Source: JANNBN01 sp963763885
GTDB taxonomy: Bacteria > Actinomycetota > Acidimicrobiia > Acidimicrobiales > JANYDT01
Direction: 5' to 3'
Assembly: GCA_963763885.1 (NCBI GenBank)
Contig: CAVXQD010000007.1
Location: forward strand, 930,001-994,000
Length of the DNA stretch: 64,000 nucleotides
Made by a program: the position numbers and the translations under genes. The notes beneath the pieces were generated by a model. The model saw only the letters and a program-made list of their open reading frames with translations, was not told where the DNA came from and ran no database searches. Below, piece by piece: positions 7,298-16,632 of the stretch (positions are counted from its first letter, which is position 1; each line of letters starts with the position of its first letter).

Positions 7298-9384
7298 GCC
7301 CTGACGCTCGGCAGTTCGCCAGACTCAATAAGGGCAACAAACCCAGCTTCGTCAAGCACGGGGACGCCCAACTCGATTGCCTTGTTGAGCTTCGAGGCCC
7401 CCGGTTCTTCGCCCACCACAACAGCGGTGGTCTTCTTGGAGACGCTGCTTGGGCACTTGCCACCGCGACTGGTGATGGCCTCTTCAGCACTGTCTCGTGT
7501 GAAGCCGGCCAACGTACCGGTGACCACGATTGACTTGCCCACCAGGTTCTGCGGATTAGCTGGAGCAGCTGGGCCTTGGAAGTTGACGCCGGCCGTACGC
7601 AGACGTTGGATCAGGGCACGGTTGTCTTCGTCTGCGAACCACACCGCAACACTTTGCGCAATGGTTGCCCCAACACCTTCGACGGCCGCAATTTCATCGG
7701 CCGTTGCAGTGGCAAGCGCATCGAGACTGCCAAACGCCTTGGCCAACACCTGACCCATTGTTGAGCCGACATGACGGATATTGAGTCCGAACAGCAGGTT
7801 GCCAAGCGGCCGGCTCTTAGATCCTTCGATTGCCGCAAGCAGATTGGCAATGCTGGTCTCGCCATAGCGATCCAGCGCGCGCAGTTCATCTGCGCGCTGA
7901 GCAAGTGAGTACACGTCGCCGACGTCGTTGAGTAGTCCCTGATCGATGAAGAGCCCAGCAGATTTCTCGCCCAGCCCTTCGATGTCCATGGCACCGCGCG
8001 AACCGAAATGCACGATTCGGGCGAAAGCCTGAGCTGGGCAATCAGCGTTTCGGCAGCGATGATCGCTTTCATTCTCGGGGCGCTCCAACCGGTGGCCGCA
8101 CACAGGGCAGTCTTCGGGAAAGTGCCATTCCGGAGCGTCGGCCGGACGGAGTGACAACACGGGACCAAGCACTTCGGGGATCACGTCGCCGGCCTTGCGC
8201 ACGATGACCGTGTCACCCGGCCGCACGTCTTTGACCTTGACCTGATCTTGGTTGTGCAGCGTGGCCATAGCAACCGTGGACCCGCCAACGAACACAGGCT
8301 CGAGAACGGCGAACGGGGTGGCCCTGCCAGTGCGTCCGATGGACACCTGGATGTCTTTCAGCAGCGTGGTGCGTTCTTCTGGAGGAAGCTTGTAGGCCGT
8401 GGCCCAACGTGGCGCCTTGGAGGTTGACCCAAGCTCGTTTCGCATCGACAGGTCGTCGAGCTTGATGACAATGCCGTCGATGTCATACGGCAGATCGTGT
8501 CGATGTTCCTGCCAATGGCGACACCGGTCGAAGACAGCATCGAGCGAGTCGACCACCACCGTTTCAGGGTTGACCGGCAGGCCACACTCCGACAGGAACT
8601 CAAGCGTGTCGGAGTGGCGGGCAAACACCGGGCCGCCCTCGATGGCACCAAGTTGGTAGCTCCAGAAACTGAGCTCGCGGCTGGCAGTAACCCGAGGGTC
8701 TTTCTGGCGCAAGCTGCCCGCCGCAGAGTTGCGAGGGTTCGCGAAACGCGGCTCGCCTGCGACGGTGCGACGATCGTTGAGTTCCACAAAGGCTTGGCGC
8801 GGCATGTACACCTCGCCACGAACTTCCATGAGCGCTGGAGGCGAGTCCGTGGTGAGTCGTTTCGGGACCGCTGCGATGGTGGAGACGTTGGCCGACACAT
8901 CCTCGCCGACACGGCCATCGCCACGAGTCGCAGACCGGGTGTAGTCCCCGTTTCGGTAGACGATGCTCATGGCCAGCCCGTCGATCTTCAGTTCCACCAC
9001 GTATCGAAACGGTGCGTCGGCGCCCATGATCTTGCGATTGCGGGCGTCCCACTGCTGCAGCTCCTCCCACCCAAAAACGTTGTCGAGGCTCATCATCGGC
9101 TGCAGGTGTTCAACGGCAGAGAACTGCGCCGCGACTGGCGCCCCGACAGACTTGGTGGGGCTGCTGTCATCATCGACGTCAGGAAACGACGCTTCGATCG
9201 CACGAAGTTCCCTGACAAGCGCGTCGTAATCGGCGTCGGCGATCTCCGGGTCGTCTAACTGGTGGTAGCGGCGGTCGTGGTACTCGATGAGTGCCCGCAG
9301 CTGCGTCGCACGGGTAAACAGATCCGTCTCGGCCTGTGCACTGCTGCTGCTTGTTGGTGGAACAGATCGGCCCGGTGCGCTCAC
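7294..9384 (-). CDS. ligA: NAD-dependent DNA ligase LigA
   Basis: 696 aa from the GTG at 9384 (VSAPGRSVPP); GTG 9420 is an alternative that would run into the divergent gene. Domain order is canonical: Ia/adenylation with YHDRRYHQLDDPEIADADYD and catalytic Lys in VELKIDGLA (near 131), OB fold with SIGRTGRATPFAVLEPV, four-cysteine zinc finger (CPVCGH ... CRNADC, about 425-450), HhH domain, and a C-terminal BRCT domain (about 615-696, GKSIVVTGTLAGF). It seals nicks in replication and repair using NAD+. The length matches the family and no key residue is missing. Its stop overlaps the convergent 6797 gene. Confidence 0.96.
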   Translation of the reverse strand: MSAPGRSVPPTSSSSAQAETDLFTRATQLRALIEYHDRRYHQLDDPEIADADYDALVRELRAIEASFPDVDDDSSPTKSVGAPVAAQFSAVEHLQPMMSLDNVFGWEELQQWDARNRKIMGADAPFRYVVELKIDGLAMSIVYRNGDYTRSATRGDGRVGEDVSANVSTIAAVPKRLTTDSPPALMEVRGEVYMPRQAFVELNDRRTVAGEPRFANPRNSAAGSLRQKDPRVTASRELSFWSYQLGAIEGGPVFARHSDTLEFLSECGLPVNPETVVVDSLDAVFDRCRHWQEHRHDLPYDIDGIVIKLDDLSMRNELGSTSKAPRWATAYKLPPEERTTLLKDIQVSIGRTGRATPFAVLEPVFVGGSTVAMATLHNQDQVKVKDVRPGDTVIVRKAGDVIPEVLGPVLSLRPADAPEWHFPEDCPVCGHRLERPENESDHRCRNADCPAQAFARIVHFGSRGAMDIEGLGEKSAGLFIDQGLLNDVGDVYSLAQRADELRALDRYGETSIANLLAAIEGSKSRPLGNLLFGLNIRHVGSTMGQVLAKAFGSLDALATATADEIAAVEGVGATIAQSVAVWFADEDNRALIQRLRTAGVNFQGPAAPANPQNLVGKSIVVTGTLAGFTRDSAEEAITSRGGKCPSSVSKKTTAVVVGEEPGASKLNKAIELGVPVLDEAGFVALIESGELPSVRA

Positions 9385-9412
9385 GCCGTCGAAGCTATCT
9401 GCTTTCCGTAGG

Positions 9413-10375
9413 ATGGTCACCGTGCCAGCCAGCCCATCCGCACGGACCCAAGCCGACCAGTTCAGGCCATGGGTCAATCGACTCGTGTGGGCTGCTCAGG
9501 TGTTGGCGGCCGGGTCTGGAATCGGCGCAGCCCTTGCGCTGCACTCCCGACCCGTGCAACTGGCAGGAACGCTGCTCGCCTGGGCGGTGTGGACGGCCGG
9601 GCTGGGCGCCGTTGCGTTGGCGCACCCCGTTGGCCTCACCACTATCCGCCTTTGCCTTACCGCCTTGCTGGGCTGCGCCGGGTGGGTGGCCGTCGTTCAG
9701 GGCCCGACGCCGTGGCAACGCGGGGCGGCGGTGGTGGGCGCGCTTGCATCGCTTGGCGCGCTTGGTGCGGCTGAAACAGCCACGTGGTGTGTGGATGGTC
9801 CGGCCTATCCCAACGAAAGCCGACACGCGCTCAAGACACCCATCGGACTCATTCCCATCACACTGATTGTGTGTGCGCTTACGGTTTCCGCCGTCATCTT
9901 TGCAGTGTTGCTGATTGCAGCGAAAGCTTGGATCCCAGGCGCCGTGCTGGTGCTTGTGGCGGCCGGAGTCACATGGGTAGGGACACGTTCGCTCCATCAA
10001 CTCAGCCGCCGGTTTGTGGTGTTTGTGCCGGCCGGGTTTGTGGTCCACGACCACATGTCTCTCTTCGACCCGGTGTTGTTCCGCCGCAATGTGGTGGAAC
10101 ACATGGGACCAGCCGTTGCCCACACGGACTCGCTGGATCTCACGCTTGGCGCCACGGGGATGCCGCTGGAGGTTCACCTCACCGAGAAGGTAGAGCTCAC
10201 CAAGCTCAGCAACGATCGACGCACAGGCGAAGCAGGGCGCACGGCCCGGTTCCTGGTGAGCCCCATGCGCCCTGGCGCCGTGTTGCGAGAAGCCTCGGCC
10301 CGCAACTACGCCATGGCACCGCAGCCATCAGGTCGTTCATCCGGCCGAGATACAGTCGAAGCAAAGATCGGGTGA
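9413..10375 (+). CDS. membrane protein of unknown function
   Basis: 320 aa from the ATG at 9413, with GTG 9422 as alternative. Starts only 28 bases from divergent ligA, so at least one promoter must lie inside a neighbouring coding region. Five or six transmembrane segments lie in residues about 25-220, arranged as helix pairs (LAWAVWTAGLGAVALAH, LIPITLIVCALTVSAVIF, VLVLVAAGVTWVGTRS). A soluble C-terminal domain of about 100 residues follows (FVVFVPAGFVVHDHMSLFDPVLF ... LEVHLTEKVELTKL). The order resembles a membrane anchor with a PH-like or regulatory domain, but the family is not recognised. Ends 7 bases from convergent mnmA. Confidence 0.75.
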   Translation: MVTVPASPSARTQADQFRPWVNRLVWAAQVLAAGSGIGAALALHSRPVQLAGTLLAWAVWTAGLGAVALAHPVGLTTIRLCLTALLGCAGWVAVVQGPTPWQRGAAVVGALASLGALGAAETATWCVDGPAYPNESRHALKTPIGLIPITLIVCALTVSAVIFAVLLIAAKAWIPGAVLVLVAAGVTWVGTRSLHQLSRRFVVFVPAGFVVHDHMSLFDPVLFRRNVVEHMGPAVAHTDSLDLTLGATGMPLEVHLTEKVELTKLSNDRRTGEAGRTARFLVSPMRPGAVLREASARNYAMAPQPSGRSSGRDTVEAKIG

Positions 10376-10382
10376 AGGTGCC

Positions 10383-11480
10383 CTACGCGCGACGGGCGAT
10401 GCCGCCGCCAAGGACCACGTCGCCGGTTTCGCCGTCGTAGAGCACCACGGATTGGCCGGGAGCAACCCGCCGCGCTGGCGAGGCAAACCGAACCAGCGCA
10501 CCGTTGTCATGCACTGTGGCAGCGAACGCCTCGCCATGCGCGCTGGATTGCACAAACACAGCAGCACCTTCGGAGGGAACAACCCCGGCCCACGTGAGCC
10601 CGGTGAGCAGGACTGAGTCCGTCAGCAGATCCTCTGGACCGCCAATGACGACGCGCTGACCCGGCACGTCGACGTCGACCACGTATCGCCGCTCGCCTGC
10701 CGCGACGTTGAGACCGCGCCGCTGACCAATGGTGAGCAGTTCGACGGCATCGACGGATCCGACGGTGTTGCCGGAAGTATCGACAACTGTTGCTGAACGC
10801 AACGGGATGCGCGACCCAAGGAACGTGAGCCGACCACCCTGTGATTTCGCGATGAAACAAACGTCTTGCGAGTCGGGCTTGTCCGCGGTTCGCATATCCA
10901 GTTTTGTTGCAAGTGCCCGCACTTCGGTTTTGGTGATGTCGCCGATTGGGAACAGGCAACGGGCCAACACATCGGCACCCAACATGTGAACCACGTAGCT
11001 CTGATCCTTGGCAGAGTCAACTGCCCGGGCCACCGCAAAGCCGTGAGTAGTGCTGACGCGTCGTACGTGGTGACCGGTGGCGATGTATTGGAATCCCAGC
11101 TGCCCGGCGCGGTGCAAAAGCCGGTCGAACTTCACATGGCGGTTGCACTCCACACAGGGGTTCGGCGTGATTCCCTGCTGATGCGCAGTGACGTACGGAT
11201 CGACGACGTGCGTGTCGAAGTCCGCCCCAAAGTTGAACACGTGGTGGCGGATGCCCAGCTTCTGCGCAACGCGACGAGCGTCGTCAACGTCTGCGACCGA
11301 ACAGCACCCGGAGTCTCCCTCGCCGCCCCACAGCTTGAGCGTTGCGCCTTCGACCAGATAACCCTGATCAATCAGCATGGCGGCCGCAACGGACGAATCG
11401 ACGCCGCCAGACATAGCGACAAGCACCCGCGTGCCAGCGGGGGGCATCTGCGTGCCAGGCGCGTGGGGGTCGGGCTGCAT
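10383..11480 (-). CDS. mnmA: tRNA-specific 2-thiouridylase MnmA
   Basis: 365 aa from the ATG at 11480; the longer open frame upstream is non-conserved. The PP-loop ATP site VLVAMSGGVDSSVAAAML is near the N-terminus. The two catalytic cysteines are in NPCVECNRHVKF and DSQDVCFI, with tRNA-binding sequence GHHVRRV and LTIGQRRGLN between and after. MnmA adenylates and thiolates U34 of tRNA-Lys, tRNA-Glu and tRNA-Gln. A cysteine desulfurase that could supply sulfur lies 1.7 kb away on the other strand, so the two are neighbours but not one operon. Complete and of normal length. Confidence 0.95.
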   Translation of the reverse strand: MQPDPHAPGTQMPPAGTRVLVAMSGGVDSSVAAAMLIDQGYLVEGATLKLWGGEGDSGCCSVADVDDARRVAQKLGIRHHVFNFGADFDTHVVDPYVTAHQQGITPNPCVECNRHVKFDRLLHRAGQLGFQYIATGHHVRRVSTTHGFAVARAVDSAKDQSYVVHMLGADVLARCLFPIGDITKTEVRALATKLDMRTADKPDSQDVCFIAKSQGGRLTFLGSRIPLRSATVVDTSGNTVGSVDAVELLTIGQRRGLNVAAGERRYVVDVDVPGQRVVIGGPEDLLTDSVLLTGLTWAGVVPSEGAAVFVQSSAHGEAFAATVHDNGALVRFASPARRVAPGQSVVLYDGETGDVVLGGGIARRA

Positions 11481-11722
11481 GGAACCAATTCTCCCGCAGT
11501 TCGCGCGCGTCGGCGGCACGTTGCTTACTCCAAGTAAGTCTCGTGACGTCAGCGAAGGTTTGACAGTTCGACACACCGGGTACTTACCACTGCCGGTGTT
11601 TGCATCGGCGGGCTGAATTTCCTTGCAACCAGCAGCCAACAAGCTGCTGCAAAAGAAAAGCGAGACCATCGTGTCGAACAACCTGAACCAACACATCCAA
11701 GAACCGACCCGAAAGGGCCTGA

Positions 11723-11778
11723 GGGCGCGGCCGACGGTGAACGGAGGGATCGGAGTTGAACCGGCGGTGCAGCAACCA
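11723..11778 (+). repeat. dispersed about 57-nt repeat, copy 2
   Basis: Partner of 7202-7258, ending exactly before the ATG at 11779. It contains the purine-rich GAACGGAGGGA, which is too far from the start (about 35 bases) to act as its ribosome site. Confidence 0.6.
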
Positions 11779-13143
11779 ATGAGATACCGACGAGTCCTTG
11801 GTGGGCTTGTGGCGACTGTTCTTCTGCTTGGCACCACGGCAAGCGCAAGCAACGCGGCCACCAGCCACCTGGTGGCCAAGAAAACGACGAAAAAGGCCGT
11901 CGCATCGTTCACGGTGAAGATGCTGACACCGTCAGCACGAGTTACAGCCGGAAACGAAGTGGTTTTACGATTCGTGGTGTCCCGGACCGGCGGGTTCAAG
12001 AAAGCCATCTCCTTCGACGTGCCGGACCTGCCCGAGAACTCGACGGCTGTCTTCACCAAACAGTCCACGTCGGTTTACCAGCTTCGCATTCGCACCTCAG
12101 CGCAGTCCCTGGCCGGCACATCGTCATACGTAGTGCGCGCTCAGTCCGGTTCCATTGAACGGATCGCGATCTTCAGCCTCACGCTGACCGCGCCAGCAAC
12201 AACGGTGCCAGCAAATCCCACAACCGCACCTCCAGTGACGAAGGTCGGTGACTTCACACTCAGCACCACCGTGCAGAGCAAGACAATTCTCCCCGGCGAG
12301 GTCGCTTCGTACACCATCGTTGTAAACCGTCGGGATTACAGCGGCCCAGTGACGTTCCGAACCGAAGGTGCACCAGCAGGTGCTCGTGCTGACGCGGCTC
12401 CAAACCCAACCATGCTTGGCACCACGCTGTACATCACAACCTCAACCACAACGCCTTCCGGCAACTACCTCGTGGTTGTGACCGGCACCGGAGGCGGCAT
12501 CACTCACTCGATTGCGGTTCGTGTAGTCGTTCGACGAGTCGGACCATTCGTGTTGTCGCTCAGTCCTGCGCAAGCAACGGTGAACGCGGGCCAGGACACA
12601 TCGACACAGGTCACGATCGGGCGTACTGCTGGATCGACAACCCTTCCCGAGGTTGACCTTGCGCTCCTCGATGCACCAGCCGGCGTGCAGATCCGCACGG
12701 CCGTCACACAGGGAGCCACAACACAGTTGGTCATCTCGACGGCCACCACCACTGCGGCAGGCACATACAAAATCATCGTGTCGGGAACCAGTGGTACCTA
12801 CAAGCAGGGTCTCCAATTCACACTGACGGTGACCCGCGACTTGCCAGGTTTCGGAATCTCCGTGACCCCAACCAGCGCAACAGTGCAACAGGGTGCGATC
12901 ACCTCGTTCGACCTTCGGATCACGCCGGTCGGCGGGTTCTCTGACCCAGTGGCCATCTCGGTTTCAGGCCTTCCGGCCGGTGCTACCTCCACGATCGAGA
13001 CCGTGCAGGGCGGAGTGATCGTCAAGATCGCTACGGCAAAGTCAACGCCAGCGACCACCTACCCGGTGACGCTGTCAGCCACCAGTGGATCCAAAGTCGC
13101 AACCGTCGAAGTGAAGTTGGTGGTTGTCGCAGCAGCAGTTTGA
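11779..13143 (+). CDS. secreted Ig-like repeat protein, unknown function
   Basis: 454 aa from the ATG at 11779, which begins a clear signal peptide (MRYRRVLGGLVATVLLLGTT, Ala-rich cleavage region). An upstream in-frame start is possible but would place the signal 52 residues inside. The mature part holds four or five Ig/bacterial-adhesin-like beta modules of about 85-100 residues. Recurring features are FTVKMLTPSARVTAGNEV, FTLSTTVQSKTILPGEV, FVLSLSPAQATVNAGQD and FGISVTPTSATVQQG, each later followed by a DxPAGxxx turn (EGAPAGARADA, LDAPAGVQIRT, GLPAGATSTIE). A Pro/Thr linker lies near residue 145. No sortase motif or membrane anchor is seen, so it is secreted or loosely wall-associated. Divergent from mnmA. 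Confidence 0.8.
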   Translation: MRYRRVLGGLVATVLLLGTTASASNAATSHLVAKKTTKKAVASFTVKMLTPSARVTAGNEVVLRFVVSRTGGFKKAISFDVPDLPENSTAVFTKQSTSVYQLRIRTSAQSLAGTSSYVVRAQSGSIERIAIFSLTLTAPATTVPANPTTAPPVTKVGDFTLSTTVQSKTILPGEVASYTIVVNRRDYSGPVTFRTEGAPAGARADAAPNPTMLGTTLYITTSTTTPSGNYLVVVTGTGGGITHSIAVRVVVRRVGPFVLSLSPAQATVNAGQDTSTQVTIGRTAGSTTLPEVDLALLDAPAGVQIRTAVTQGATTQLVISTATTTAAGTYKIIVSGTSGTYKQGLQFTLTVTRDLPGFGISVTPTSATVQQGAITSFDLRITPVGGFSDPVAISVSGLPAGATSTIETVQGGVIVKIATAKSTPATTYPVTLSATSGSKVATVEVKLVVVAAAV

Positions 13144-13227
13144 ACGAATGGGAGCCCAGCTCCCACCTCGCGGCTGGCCAAACTCCCCGTGCATCCTCAG
13201 CATTGTCATCCGGTGGACAATGTGAGG

Positions 13228-14361
13228 ATGCGCCTCAGTTATCTGGATCATGCGGCATCGGCACCAATGACCGATGCATGCCGCGAGGCGATGCTGCCGT
13301 GGATGGGTTGGCAGTTCGGAAATCCATCGGGGTCCCACTCCGTTGCGCGCACCGCTCGGGCGGCTATCGAGGACGCCCGTGACCAGATCGCCGCCATCCT
13401 CGGTGCGGCAGCGCGCGAGATTGTGTTCACCGGGGGCGGGACCGAAGCCATCAACCTCGCCATCGCCGGGACCGTCAATCCGTCACCGCGCACCATCGTC
13501 ACCTCGGCAATCGAGCACGATGCTGTTCGAGAAGCAGCACACGCTCGGGTGGCGGCCGGCGAAACGCACATCCAGGCACCCGTGGATGCGCACGGCGTGC
13601 TCCACCTCGAAGCGGTCAGAGAACTGCTGTCCCCAGCCGTTCGTTTGGTTGCCGTGATGGCGGTCAACAACGAAATCGGCACCATCCAGCCCATCGCAGA
13701 CGTGGTGGCACTCACACGTTCGTTGGCACCCACGGCGCTGGTTCTGGTCGATGCCGTGCAGGGCGCAGCATGGCTGAACCCCGCGGAGTTCGCCGCGGCC
13801 GACCTCACGGTCATATCCGCGCATAAGTTCGGCGGCCCGCAAGGCGTCGGTGCGTTGCGCGTGCGCGAGGGCACAGCAATCGCCCCCATCATCCACGGCG
13901 GAGGCCAGGAGCGTGAACGGCGGTCTGGGACTCAGAACGTGGCAGGCATCGTCGGGATGGCCGCGGCGTTTGCGTACGCCGATGCCACACGCTCTGCCGC
14001 GGCCAGCGACATCGCGGCGAAACGAGATCGGTTGGTGAACGGCCTTCTGGCGACCATTTCAGACGCCGTCGAGACGTCCCCGAGACACGTCAAGGTTGCT
14101 GGCAACGCGCACCTCTGCATCGCCGGAGTGGAGAGCGAATCGCTGCTTGTGCTGCTCGACGATGGCGGAGTTTGCGCCTCGGCAGGTTCTGCTTGTGCCA
14201 GTGGCGCCATTCACACTTCACCCGTGCTGGCGGCCATGGGCGTCCCGCAGACATTCGCTGAGGGGGCTCTCCGTCTGACGCTCGGGCCCTCCACGATTGA
14301 CGCCGATGTTGACCTCGCGCTCGCAGTCATCCCCGCTGCGGTGGCTTCTCTGCGGTCATGA
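13228..14361 (+). CDS. cysteine desulfurase (NifS/IscS family)
   Basis: 377 aa from the ATG at 13228 with GTGAGG just upstream. Class V aminotransferase fold: YLDHAASAPM at the start, TGGGTEAINLAIAG, the PLP lysine in ISAHKFGGPQGVG, GGGQERERRSGTQNV, and the active-site cysteine loop GVCASAGSACASGAIHTSPV. The loop length matches group I IscS/NifS enzymes. It converts cysteine to alanine and a persulfide for Fe-S clusters and thio-modified tRNA. MnmA nearby is a likely acceptor. Not directly followed by an IscU-like scaffold. Confidence 0.93.
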   Translation: MRLSYLDHAASAPMTDACREAMLPWMGWQFGNPSGSHSVARTARAAIEDARDQIAAILGAAAREIVFTGGGTEAINLAIAGTVNPSPRTIVTSAIEHDAVREAAHARVAAGETHIQAPVDAHGVLHLEAVRELLSPAVRLVAVMAVNNEIGTIQPIADVVALTRSLAPTALVLVDAVQGAAWLNPAEFAAADLTVISAHKFGGPQGVGALRVREGTAIAPIIHGGGQERERRSGTQNVAGIVGMAAAFAYADATRSAAASDIAAKRDRLVNGLLATISDAVETSPRHVKVAGNAHLCIAGVESESLLVLLDDGGVCASAGSACASGAIHTSPVLAAMGVPQTFAEGALRLTLGPSTIDADVDLALAVIPAAVASLRS

Positions 14362-14470
14362 CTTAACGGCGTACTGAGCCCGGTTCAGCGTTGGAGTAGG
14401 CATCACGGCCAGACTCATTGGACCATAGGCACACGCAGCGGATCACAGGCTGTACGCTCCAGATGCACGG

Positions 14471-14490
14471 CATAACCAGGCATAACCAGG
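14471..14490 (+). repeat. 10-bp tandem repeat upstream of galT
   Basis: Two direct copies of CATAACCAGG and part of a third, within the 181-base gap before galT. Could be a regulator site or simple slippage; nothing else is recognised in the gap. Confidence 0.4.
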
Positions 14491-14542
14491 CAGAACTCAG
14501 CCAAAACTCACCGTCAGGTCACTTCACACCGCATATGGGCAT

Positions 14543-15535
14543 ATGAGCCAACTCCGACTCGATCCGCTTACCGGCCGCTGGGTGGCCATCAACGCCGAAC
14601 GTCGCCAGCGCCCGAACGAGTTCAACATTCGTTCTCTTGAGGTCGAAACAGACACTGGGCGTCCGTGTCCGTTCTGCCCTGGCCGCGCAGAGACCGAGCC
14701 TCCGATGCTGGTCACCCCCGGCCCAGACGGCTCGTGGGCAGTACGCGTGGTTCCCAATTTGTACCCAGCCTTTGAGGGCCGCGAACCCATGGTTGTTGAG
14801 CACCTCGGCCCCATCTTCACGCAGGCCGACGCCAGCGGTGCGCACGAAGTTCTCGTGGTCCACCCTGATCACAACGCGTCGTGGGCAGACCTTTCAGAAT
14901 CGCAATGTGAATTGGTCATGGCTGCAATTGCTGCCCGGATCGACTCGCACAGTCAGCTTCCAGAGCTTCGCTACAGCCAGGCCATCGTCAACTACGGCCG
15001 CGAGGCCGGCGCTTCATTGGTGCACCCGCACGGTCAGTTGCTTGGGTTGCCGTTCGTTCCGGGCGAGATCCTCAACGAGCAGGCCGGCTTCGACCGCTTC
15101 AGCGGCAACTGCCTGCTGTGCACCACCATCGAAGCTGAGCTGGACGATGGGTCGCGTGTTATCTACACAGACGACAACGTTGTCATCATCAACCCGTTCT
15201 GGAGCGGCACCCCGTACGAGATGCTGGCCATCCCACGTACCCACGGCGCCCACATCCACACCGCTGCCACCGCTGACCTGACAGCGGTCGGCATTGGGTT
15301 GCGTAACGGGCTTGCTGCGCTGCGTTCCACACTCGGCGACGTCGCCTACAACGTGGCCTTCCACTCTGCTCCGTACCGTGCGCAAGGCCCGTTCCACTGG
15401 CATGCCCACGTGTATCCCAAGGTCACCACCCGCGCCGGTTTCGAGCTCGGCACAGGTGTCCTGATCAACGTGGTGCCACCGGAACTTGCTGCACAGCAAC
15501 TCTCCGGCGCACTGCAGGCTTCGCACAGCGCCTAG
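14543..15535 (+). CDS. galT: galactose-1-phosphate uridylyltransferase-like HIT-superfamily enzyme
   Basis: 330 aa. Opens with LRLDPLTGRWVAINAERRQRP and has the zinc-site pair CPFCPGR, NLYPAFEGREPMV, the active-site HPHGQ motif (about 154-158, VHPHGQLLGLPFVP) and a C-terminal HWHAHVYPKV zinc or substrate segment. These are GalT features. GalT swaps UMP between UDP-glucose and galactose-1-phosphate; actinobacterial relatives may instead be ADP/UDP-sugar phosphorylases, so substrate specificity is not proven. No galK or galE adjoins. The start is the second of two closely spaced CATATG sequences; the first is out of frame. Confidence 0.88.
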   Translation: MSQLRLDPLTGRWVAINAERRQRPNEFNIRSLEVETDTGRPCPFCPGRAETEPPMLVTPGPDGSWAVRVVPNLYPAFEGREPMVVEHLGPIFTQADASGAHEVLVVHPDHNASWADLSESQCELVMAAIAARIDSHSQLPELRYSQAIVNYGREAGASLVHPHGQLLGLPFVPGEILNEQAGFDRFSGNCLLCTTIEAELDDGSRVIYTDDNVVIINPFWSGTPYEMLAIPRTHGAHIHTAATADLTAVGIGLRNGLAALRSTLGDVAYNVAFHSAPYRAQGPFHWHAHVYPKVTTRAGFELGTGVLINVVPPELAAQQLSGALQASHSA

Positions 15536-15569
15536 CCCACTGGGGCTCCCTCGCGCCTTCTTAGGGCTG

Positions 15570-15608
15570 TGTGGCACTACGTCGGTCTGGAACCGACTTC
15601 GTGCAAGC
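15570..15608. repeat. 39-nt palindromic element, copy A
   Basis: Inner 13-nt arms at 15574-15586 and 15592-15604 pair at 11 positions around the loop CTGGA. The outer four positions are degenerate. Lies 35 bases after the galT stop. Confidence 0.75.
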
Positions 15609-15688
15609 AGCCGTGAAATACTGCGACCCAGCGCTTCCCCCGCGTTTGAATTGACTGCAGCTCTGTCTGCAACTTCGCGGGAGGGCCT

Positions 15689-16632
15689 ATGCACAAGCGG
15701 GCTTCGTCAGAGATCGATCACGCGCTACGGCGCATCGCCGAAAAGCAACTCGGCTTGGTAAGTGCGGCACAAGCATGCACGCTGGAATTGGCTGGGATGC
15801 CTTGGCGCATCGGCGGGCAACCGGAATGCTGGTCCCCGTGTTTCCCCGAGTCATGAGGCTCACGGGGATCGAACCGCCACCGCATCAGCGATCGCTTGCC
15901 GGATCGCTCGCAGTCTTAGGTTCGTGCATCGCGGGACCAAGCGCCGGAGCAATCTTGGGTCTCCCGGTGAGCTAAGCCGTACGTTCATGACTTCAACACC
16001 CAGCCGGTGGTTCTGACTGTGCCTAACCGCACTGTGGTACGAATTGGAGGCATCATCGCCATGCGCTGTCGCGGCGTCGCTGCCAAGCCGACCCTTTATG
16101 GGTGCCAGGATCGCAACTCCTGCTGCCACCCTGATCCTTCTCCCCAGGTACCTCGACGCGGCAACTCTGGAACGGTGTCTCGACCATTGTCTGGCCCACC
16201 GACTGGTAACGGTCACTACCGTACGTACACTTATTGAAGCGCAGCCCTACAGATCCGTTGTTGGCCGCGGGTTACTTCTTGATCTGCTCCACGCCCGCTA
16301 CGAGAGGTATCGGACATCGAAGCGGCATAGAACAGCAGACGGGCGGCTGGCTCGACGACGGCGGGCTATCGGGTTGGCAGTGCAACTACGTGGTGATCAC
16401 CGCGGACGGCGTGCGAGTCGAGGTCGACTTTGCGTGGGTGGAAGTCAAAGTCGTGTTAGAGGTGAGCCCGTTCTTCACGCACGGCTCGCGTGCCGCCCAA
16501 GAACGAGACGTCATCCGTCGTCGGCTACTGATCCAAGCTGGTTGGACGGTGATCGAGGCGACGGATGCCGACCTAGTGAGCGCCGCCGCATTTGAACGGG
16601 TTCTGCTTCTCCTCCGAGAGCGTGTGCACTAA
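15689..16632 (+). pseudogene. frameshifted DUF559-type (Vsr-like fold) protein with AbiEi-like N-terminal part
   Basis: One protein spread over several frames. The ATG at 15689 follows GGGAGGG and reads IDHALRRIAEKQLGLVSAAQA, the start of many actinobacterial DUF559 proteins. The reading then continues in other frames with GIGWDALAHRRATGMLVPV (from about 15781), HDFNTQPVVLTVPNRTVVR (near 15995), ARIATPAATLILLPRYLDA (near 16105) and finally the nuclease-like core VRVEVDFAWVEVKVVLEV plus RRLLIQAGWTVIEATDADLV to the stop at 16630. At least three or four frame changes are needed. It may be truly decayed or carry sequencing indels. DUF559 proteins are related to Vsr/restriction-like endonucleases; no function is proven. 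Flanked by palindrome copies A and B. Confidence 0.65.

Noticed and set aside
8497..9258. Plus-strand open frame opposite ligA
   Set aside because: No recognisable motif, no ribosome site, and lies entirely over the conserved ligase coding sequence.
14362..14542. tRNA gene in the gap before galT
   Set aside because: No cloverleaf or conserved TTC loop could be found on either strand.
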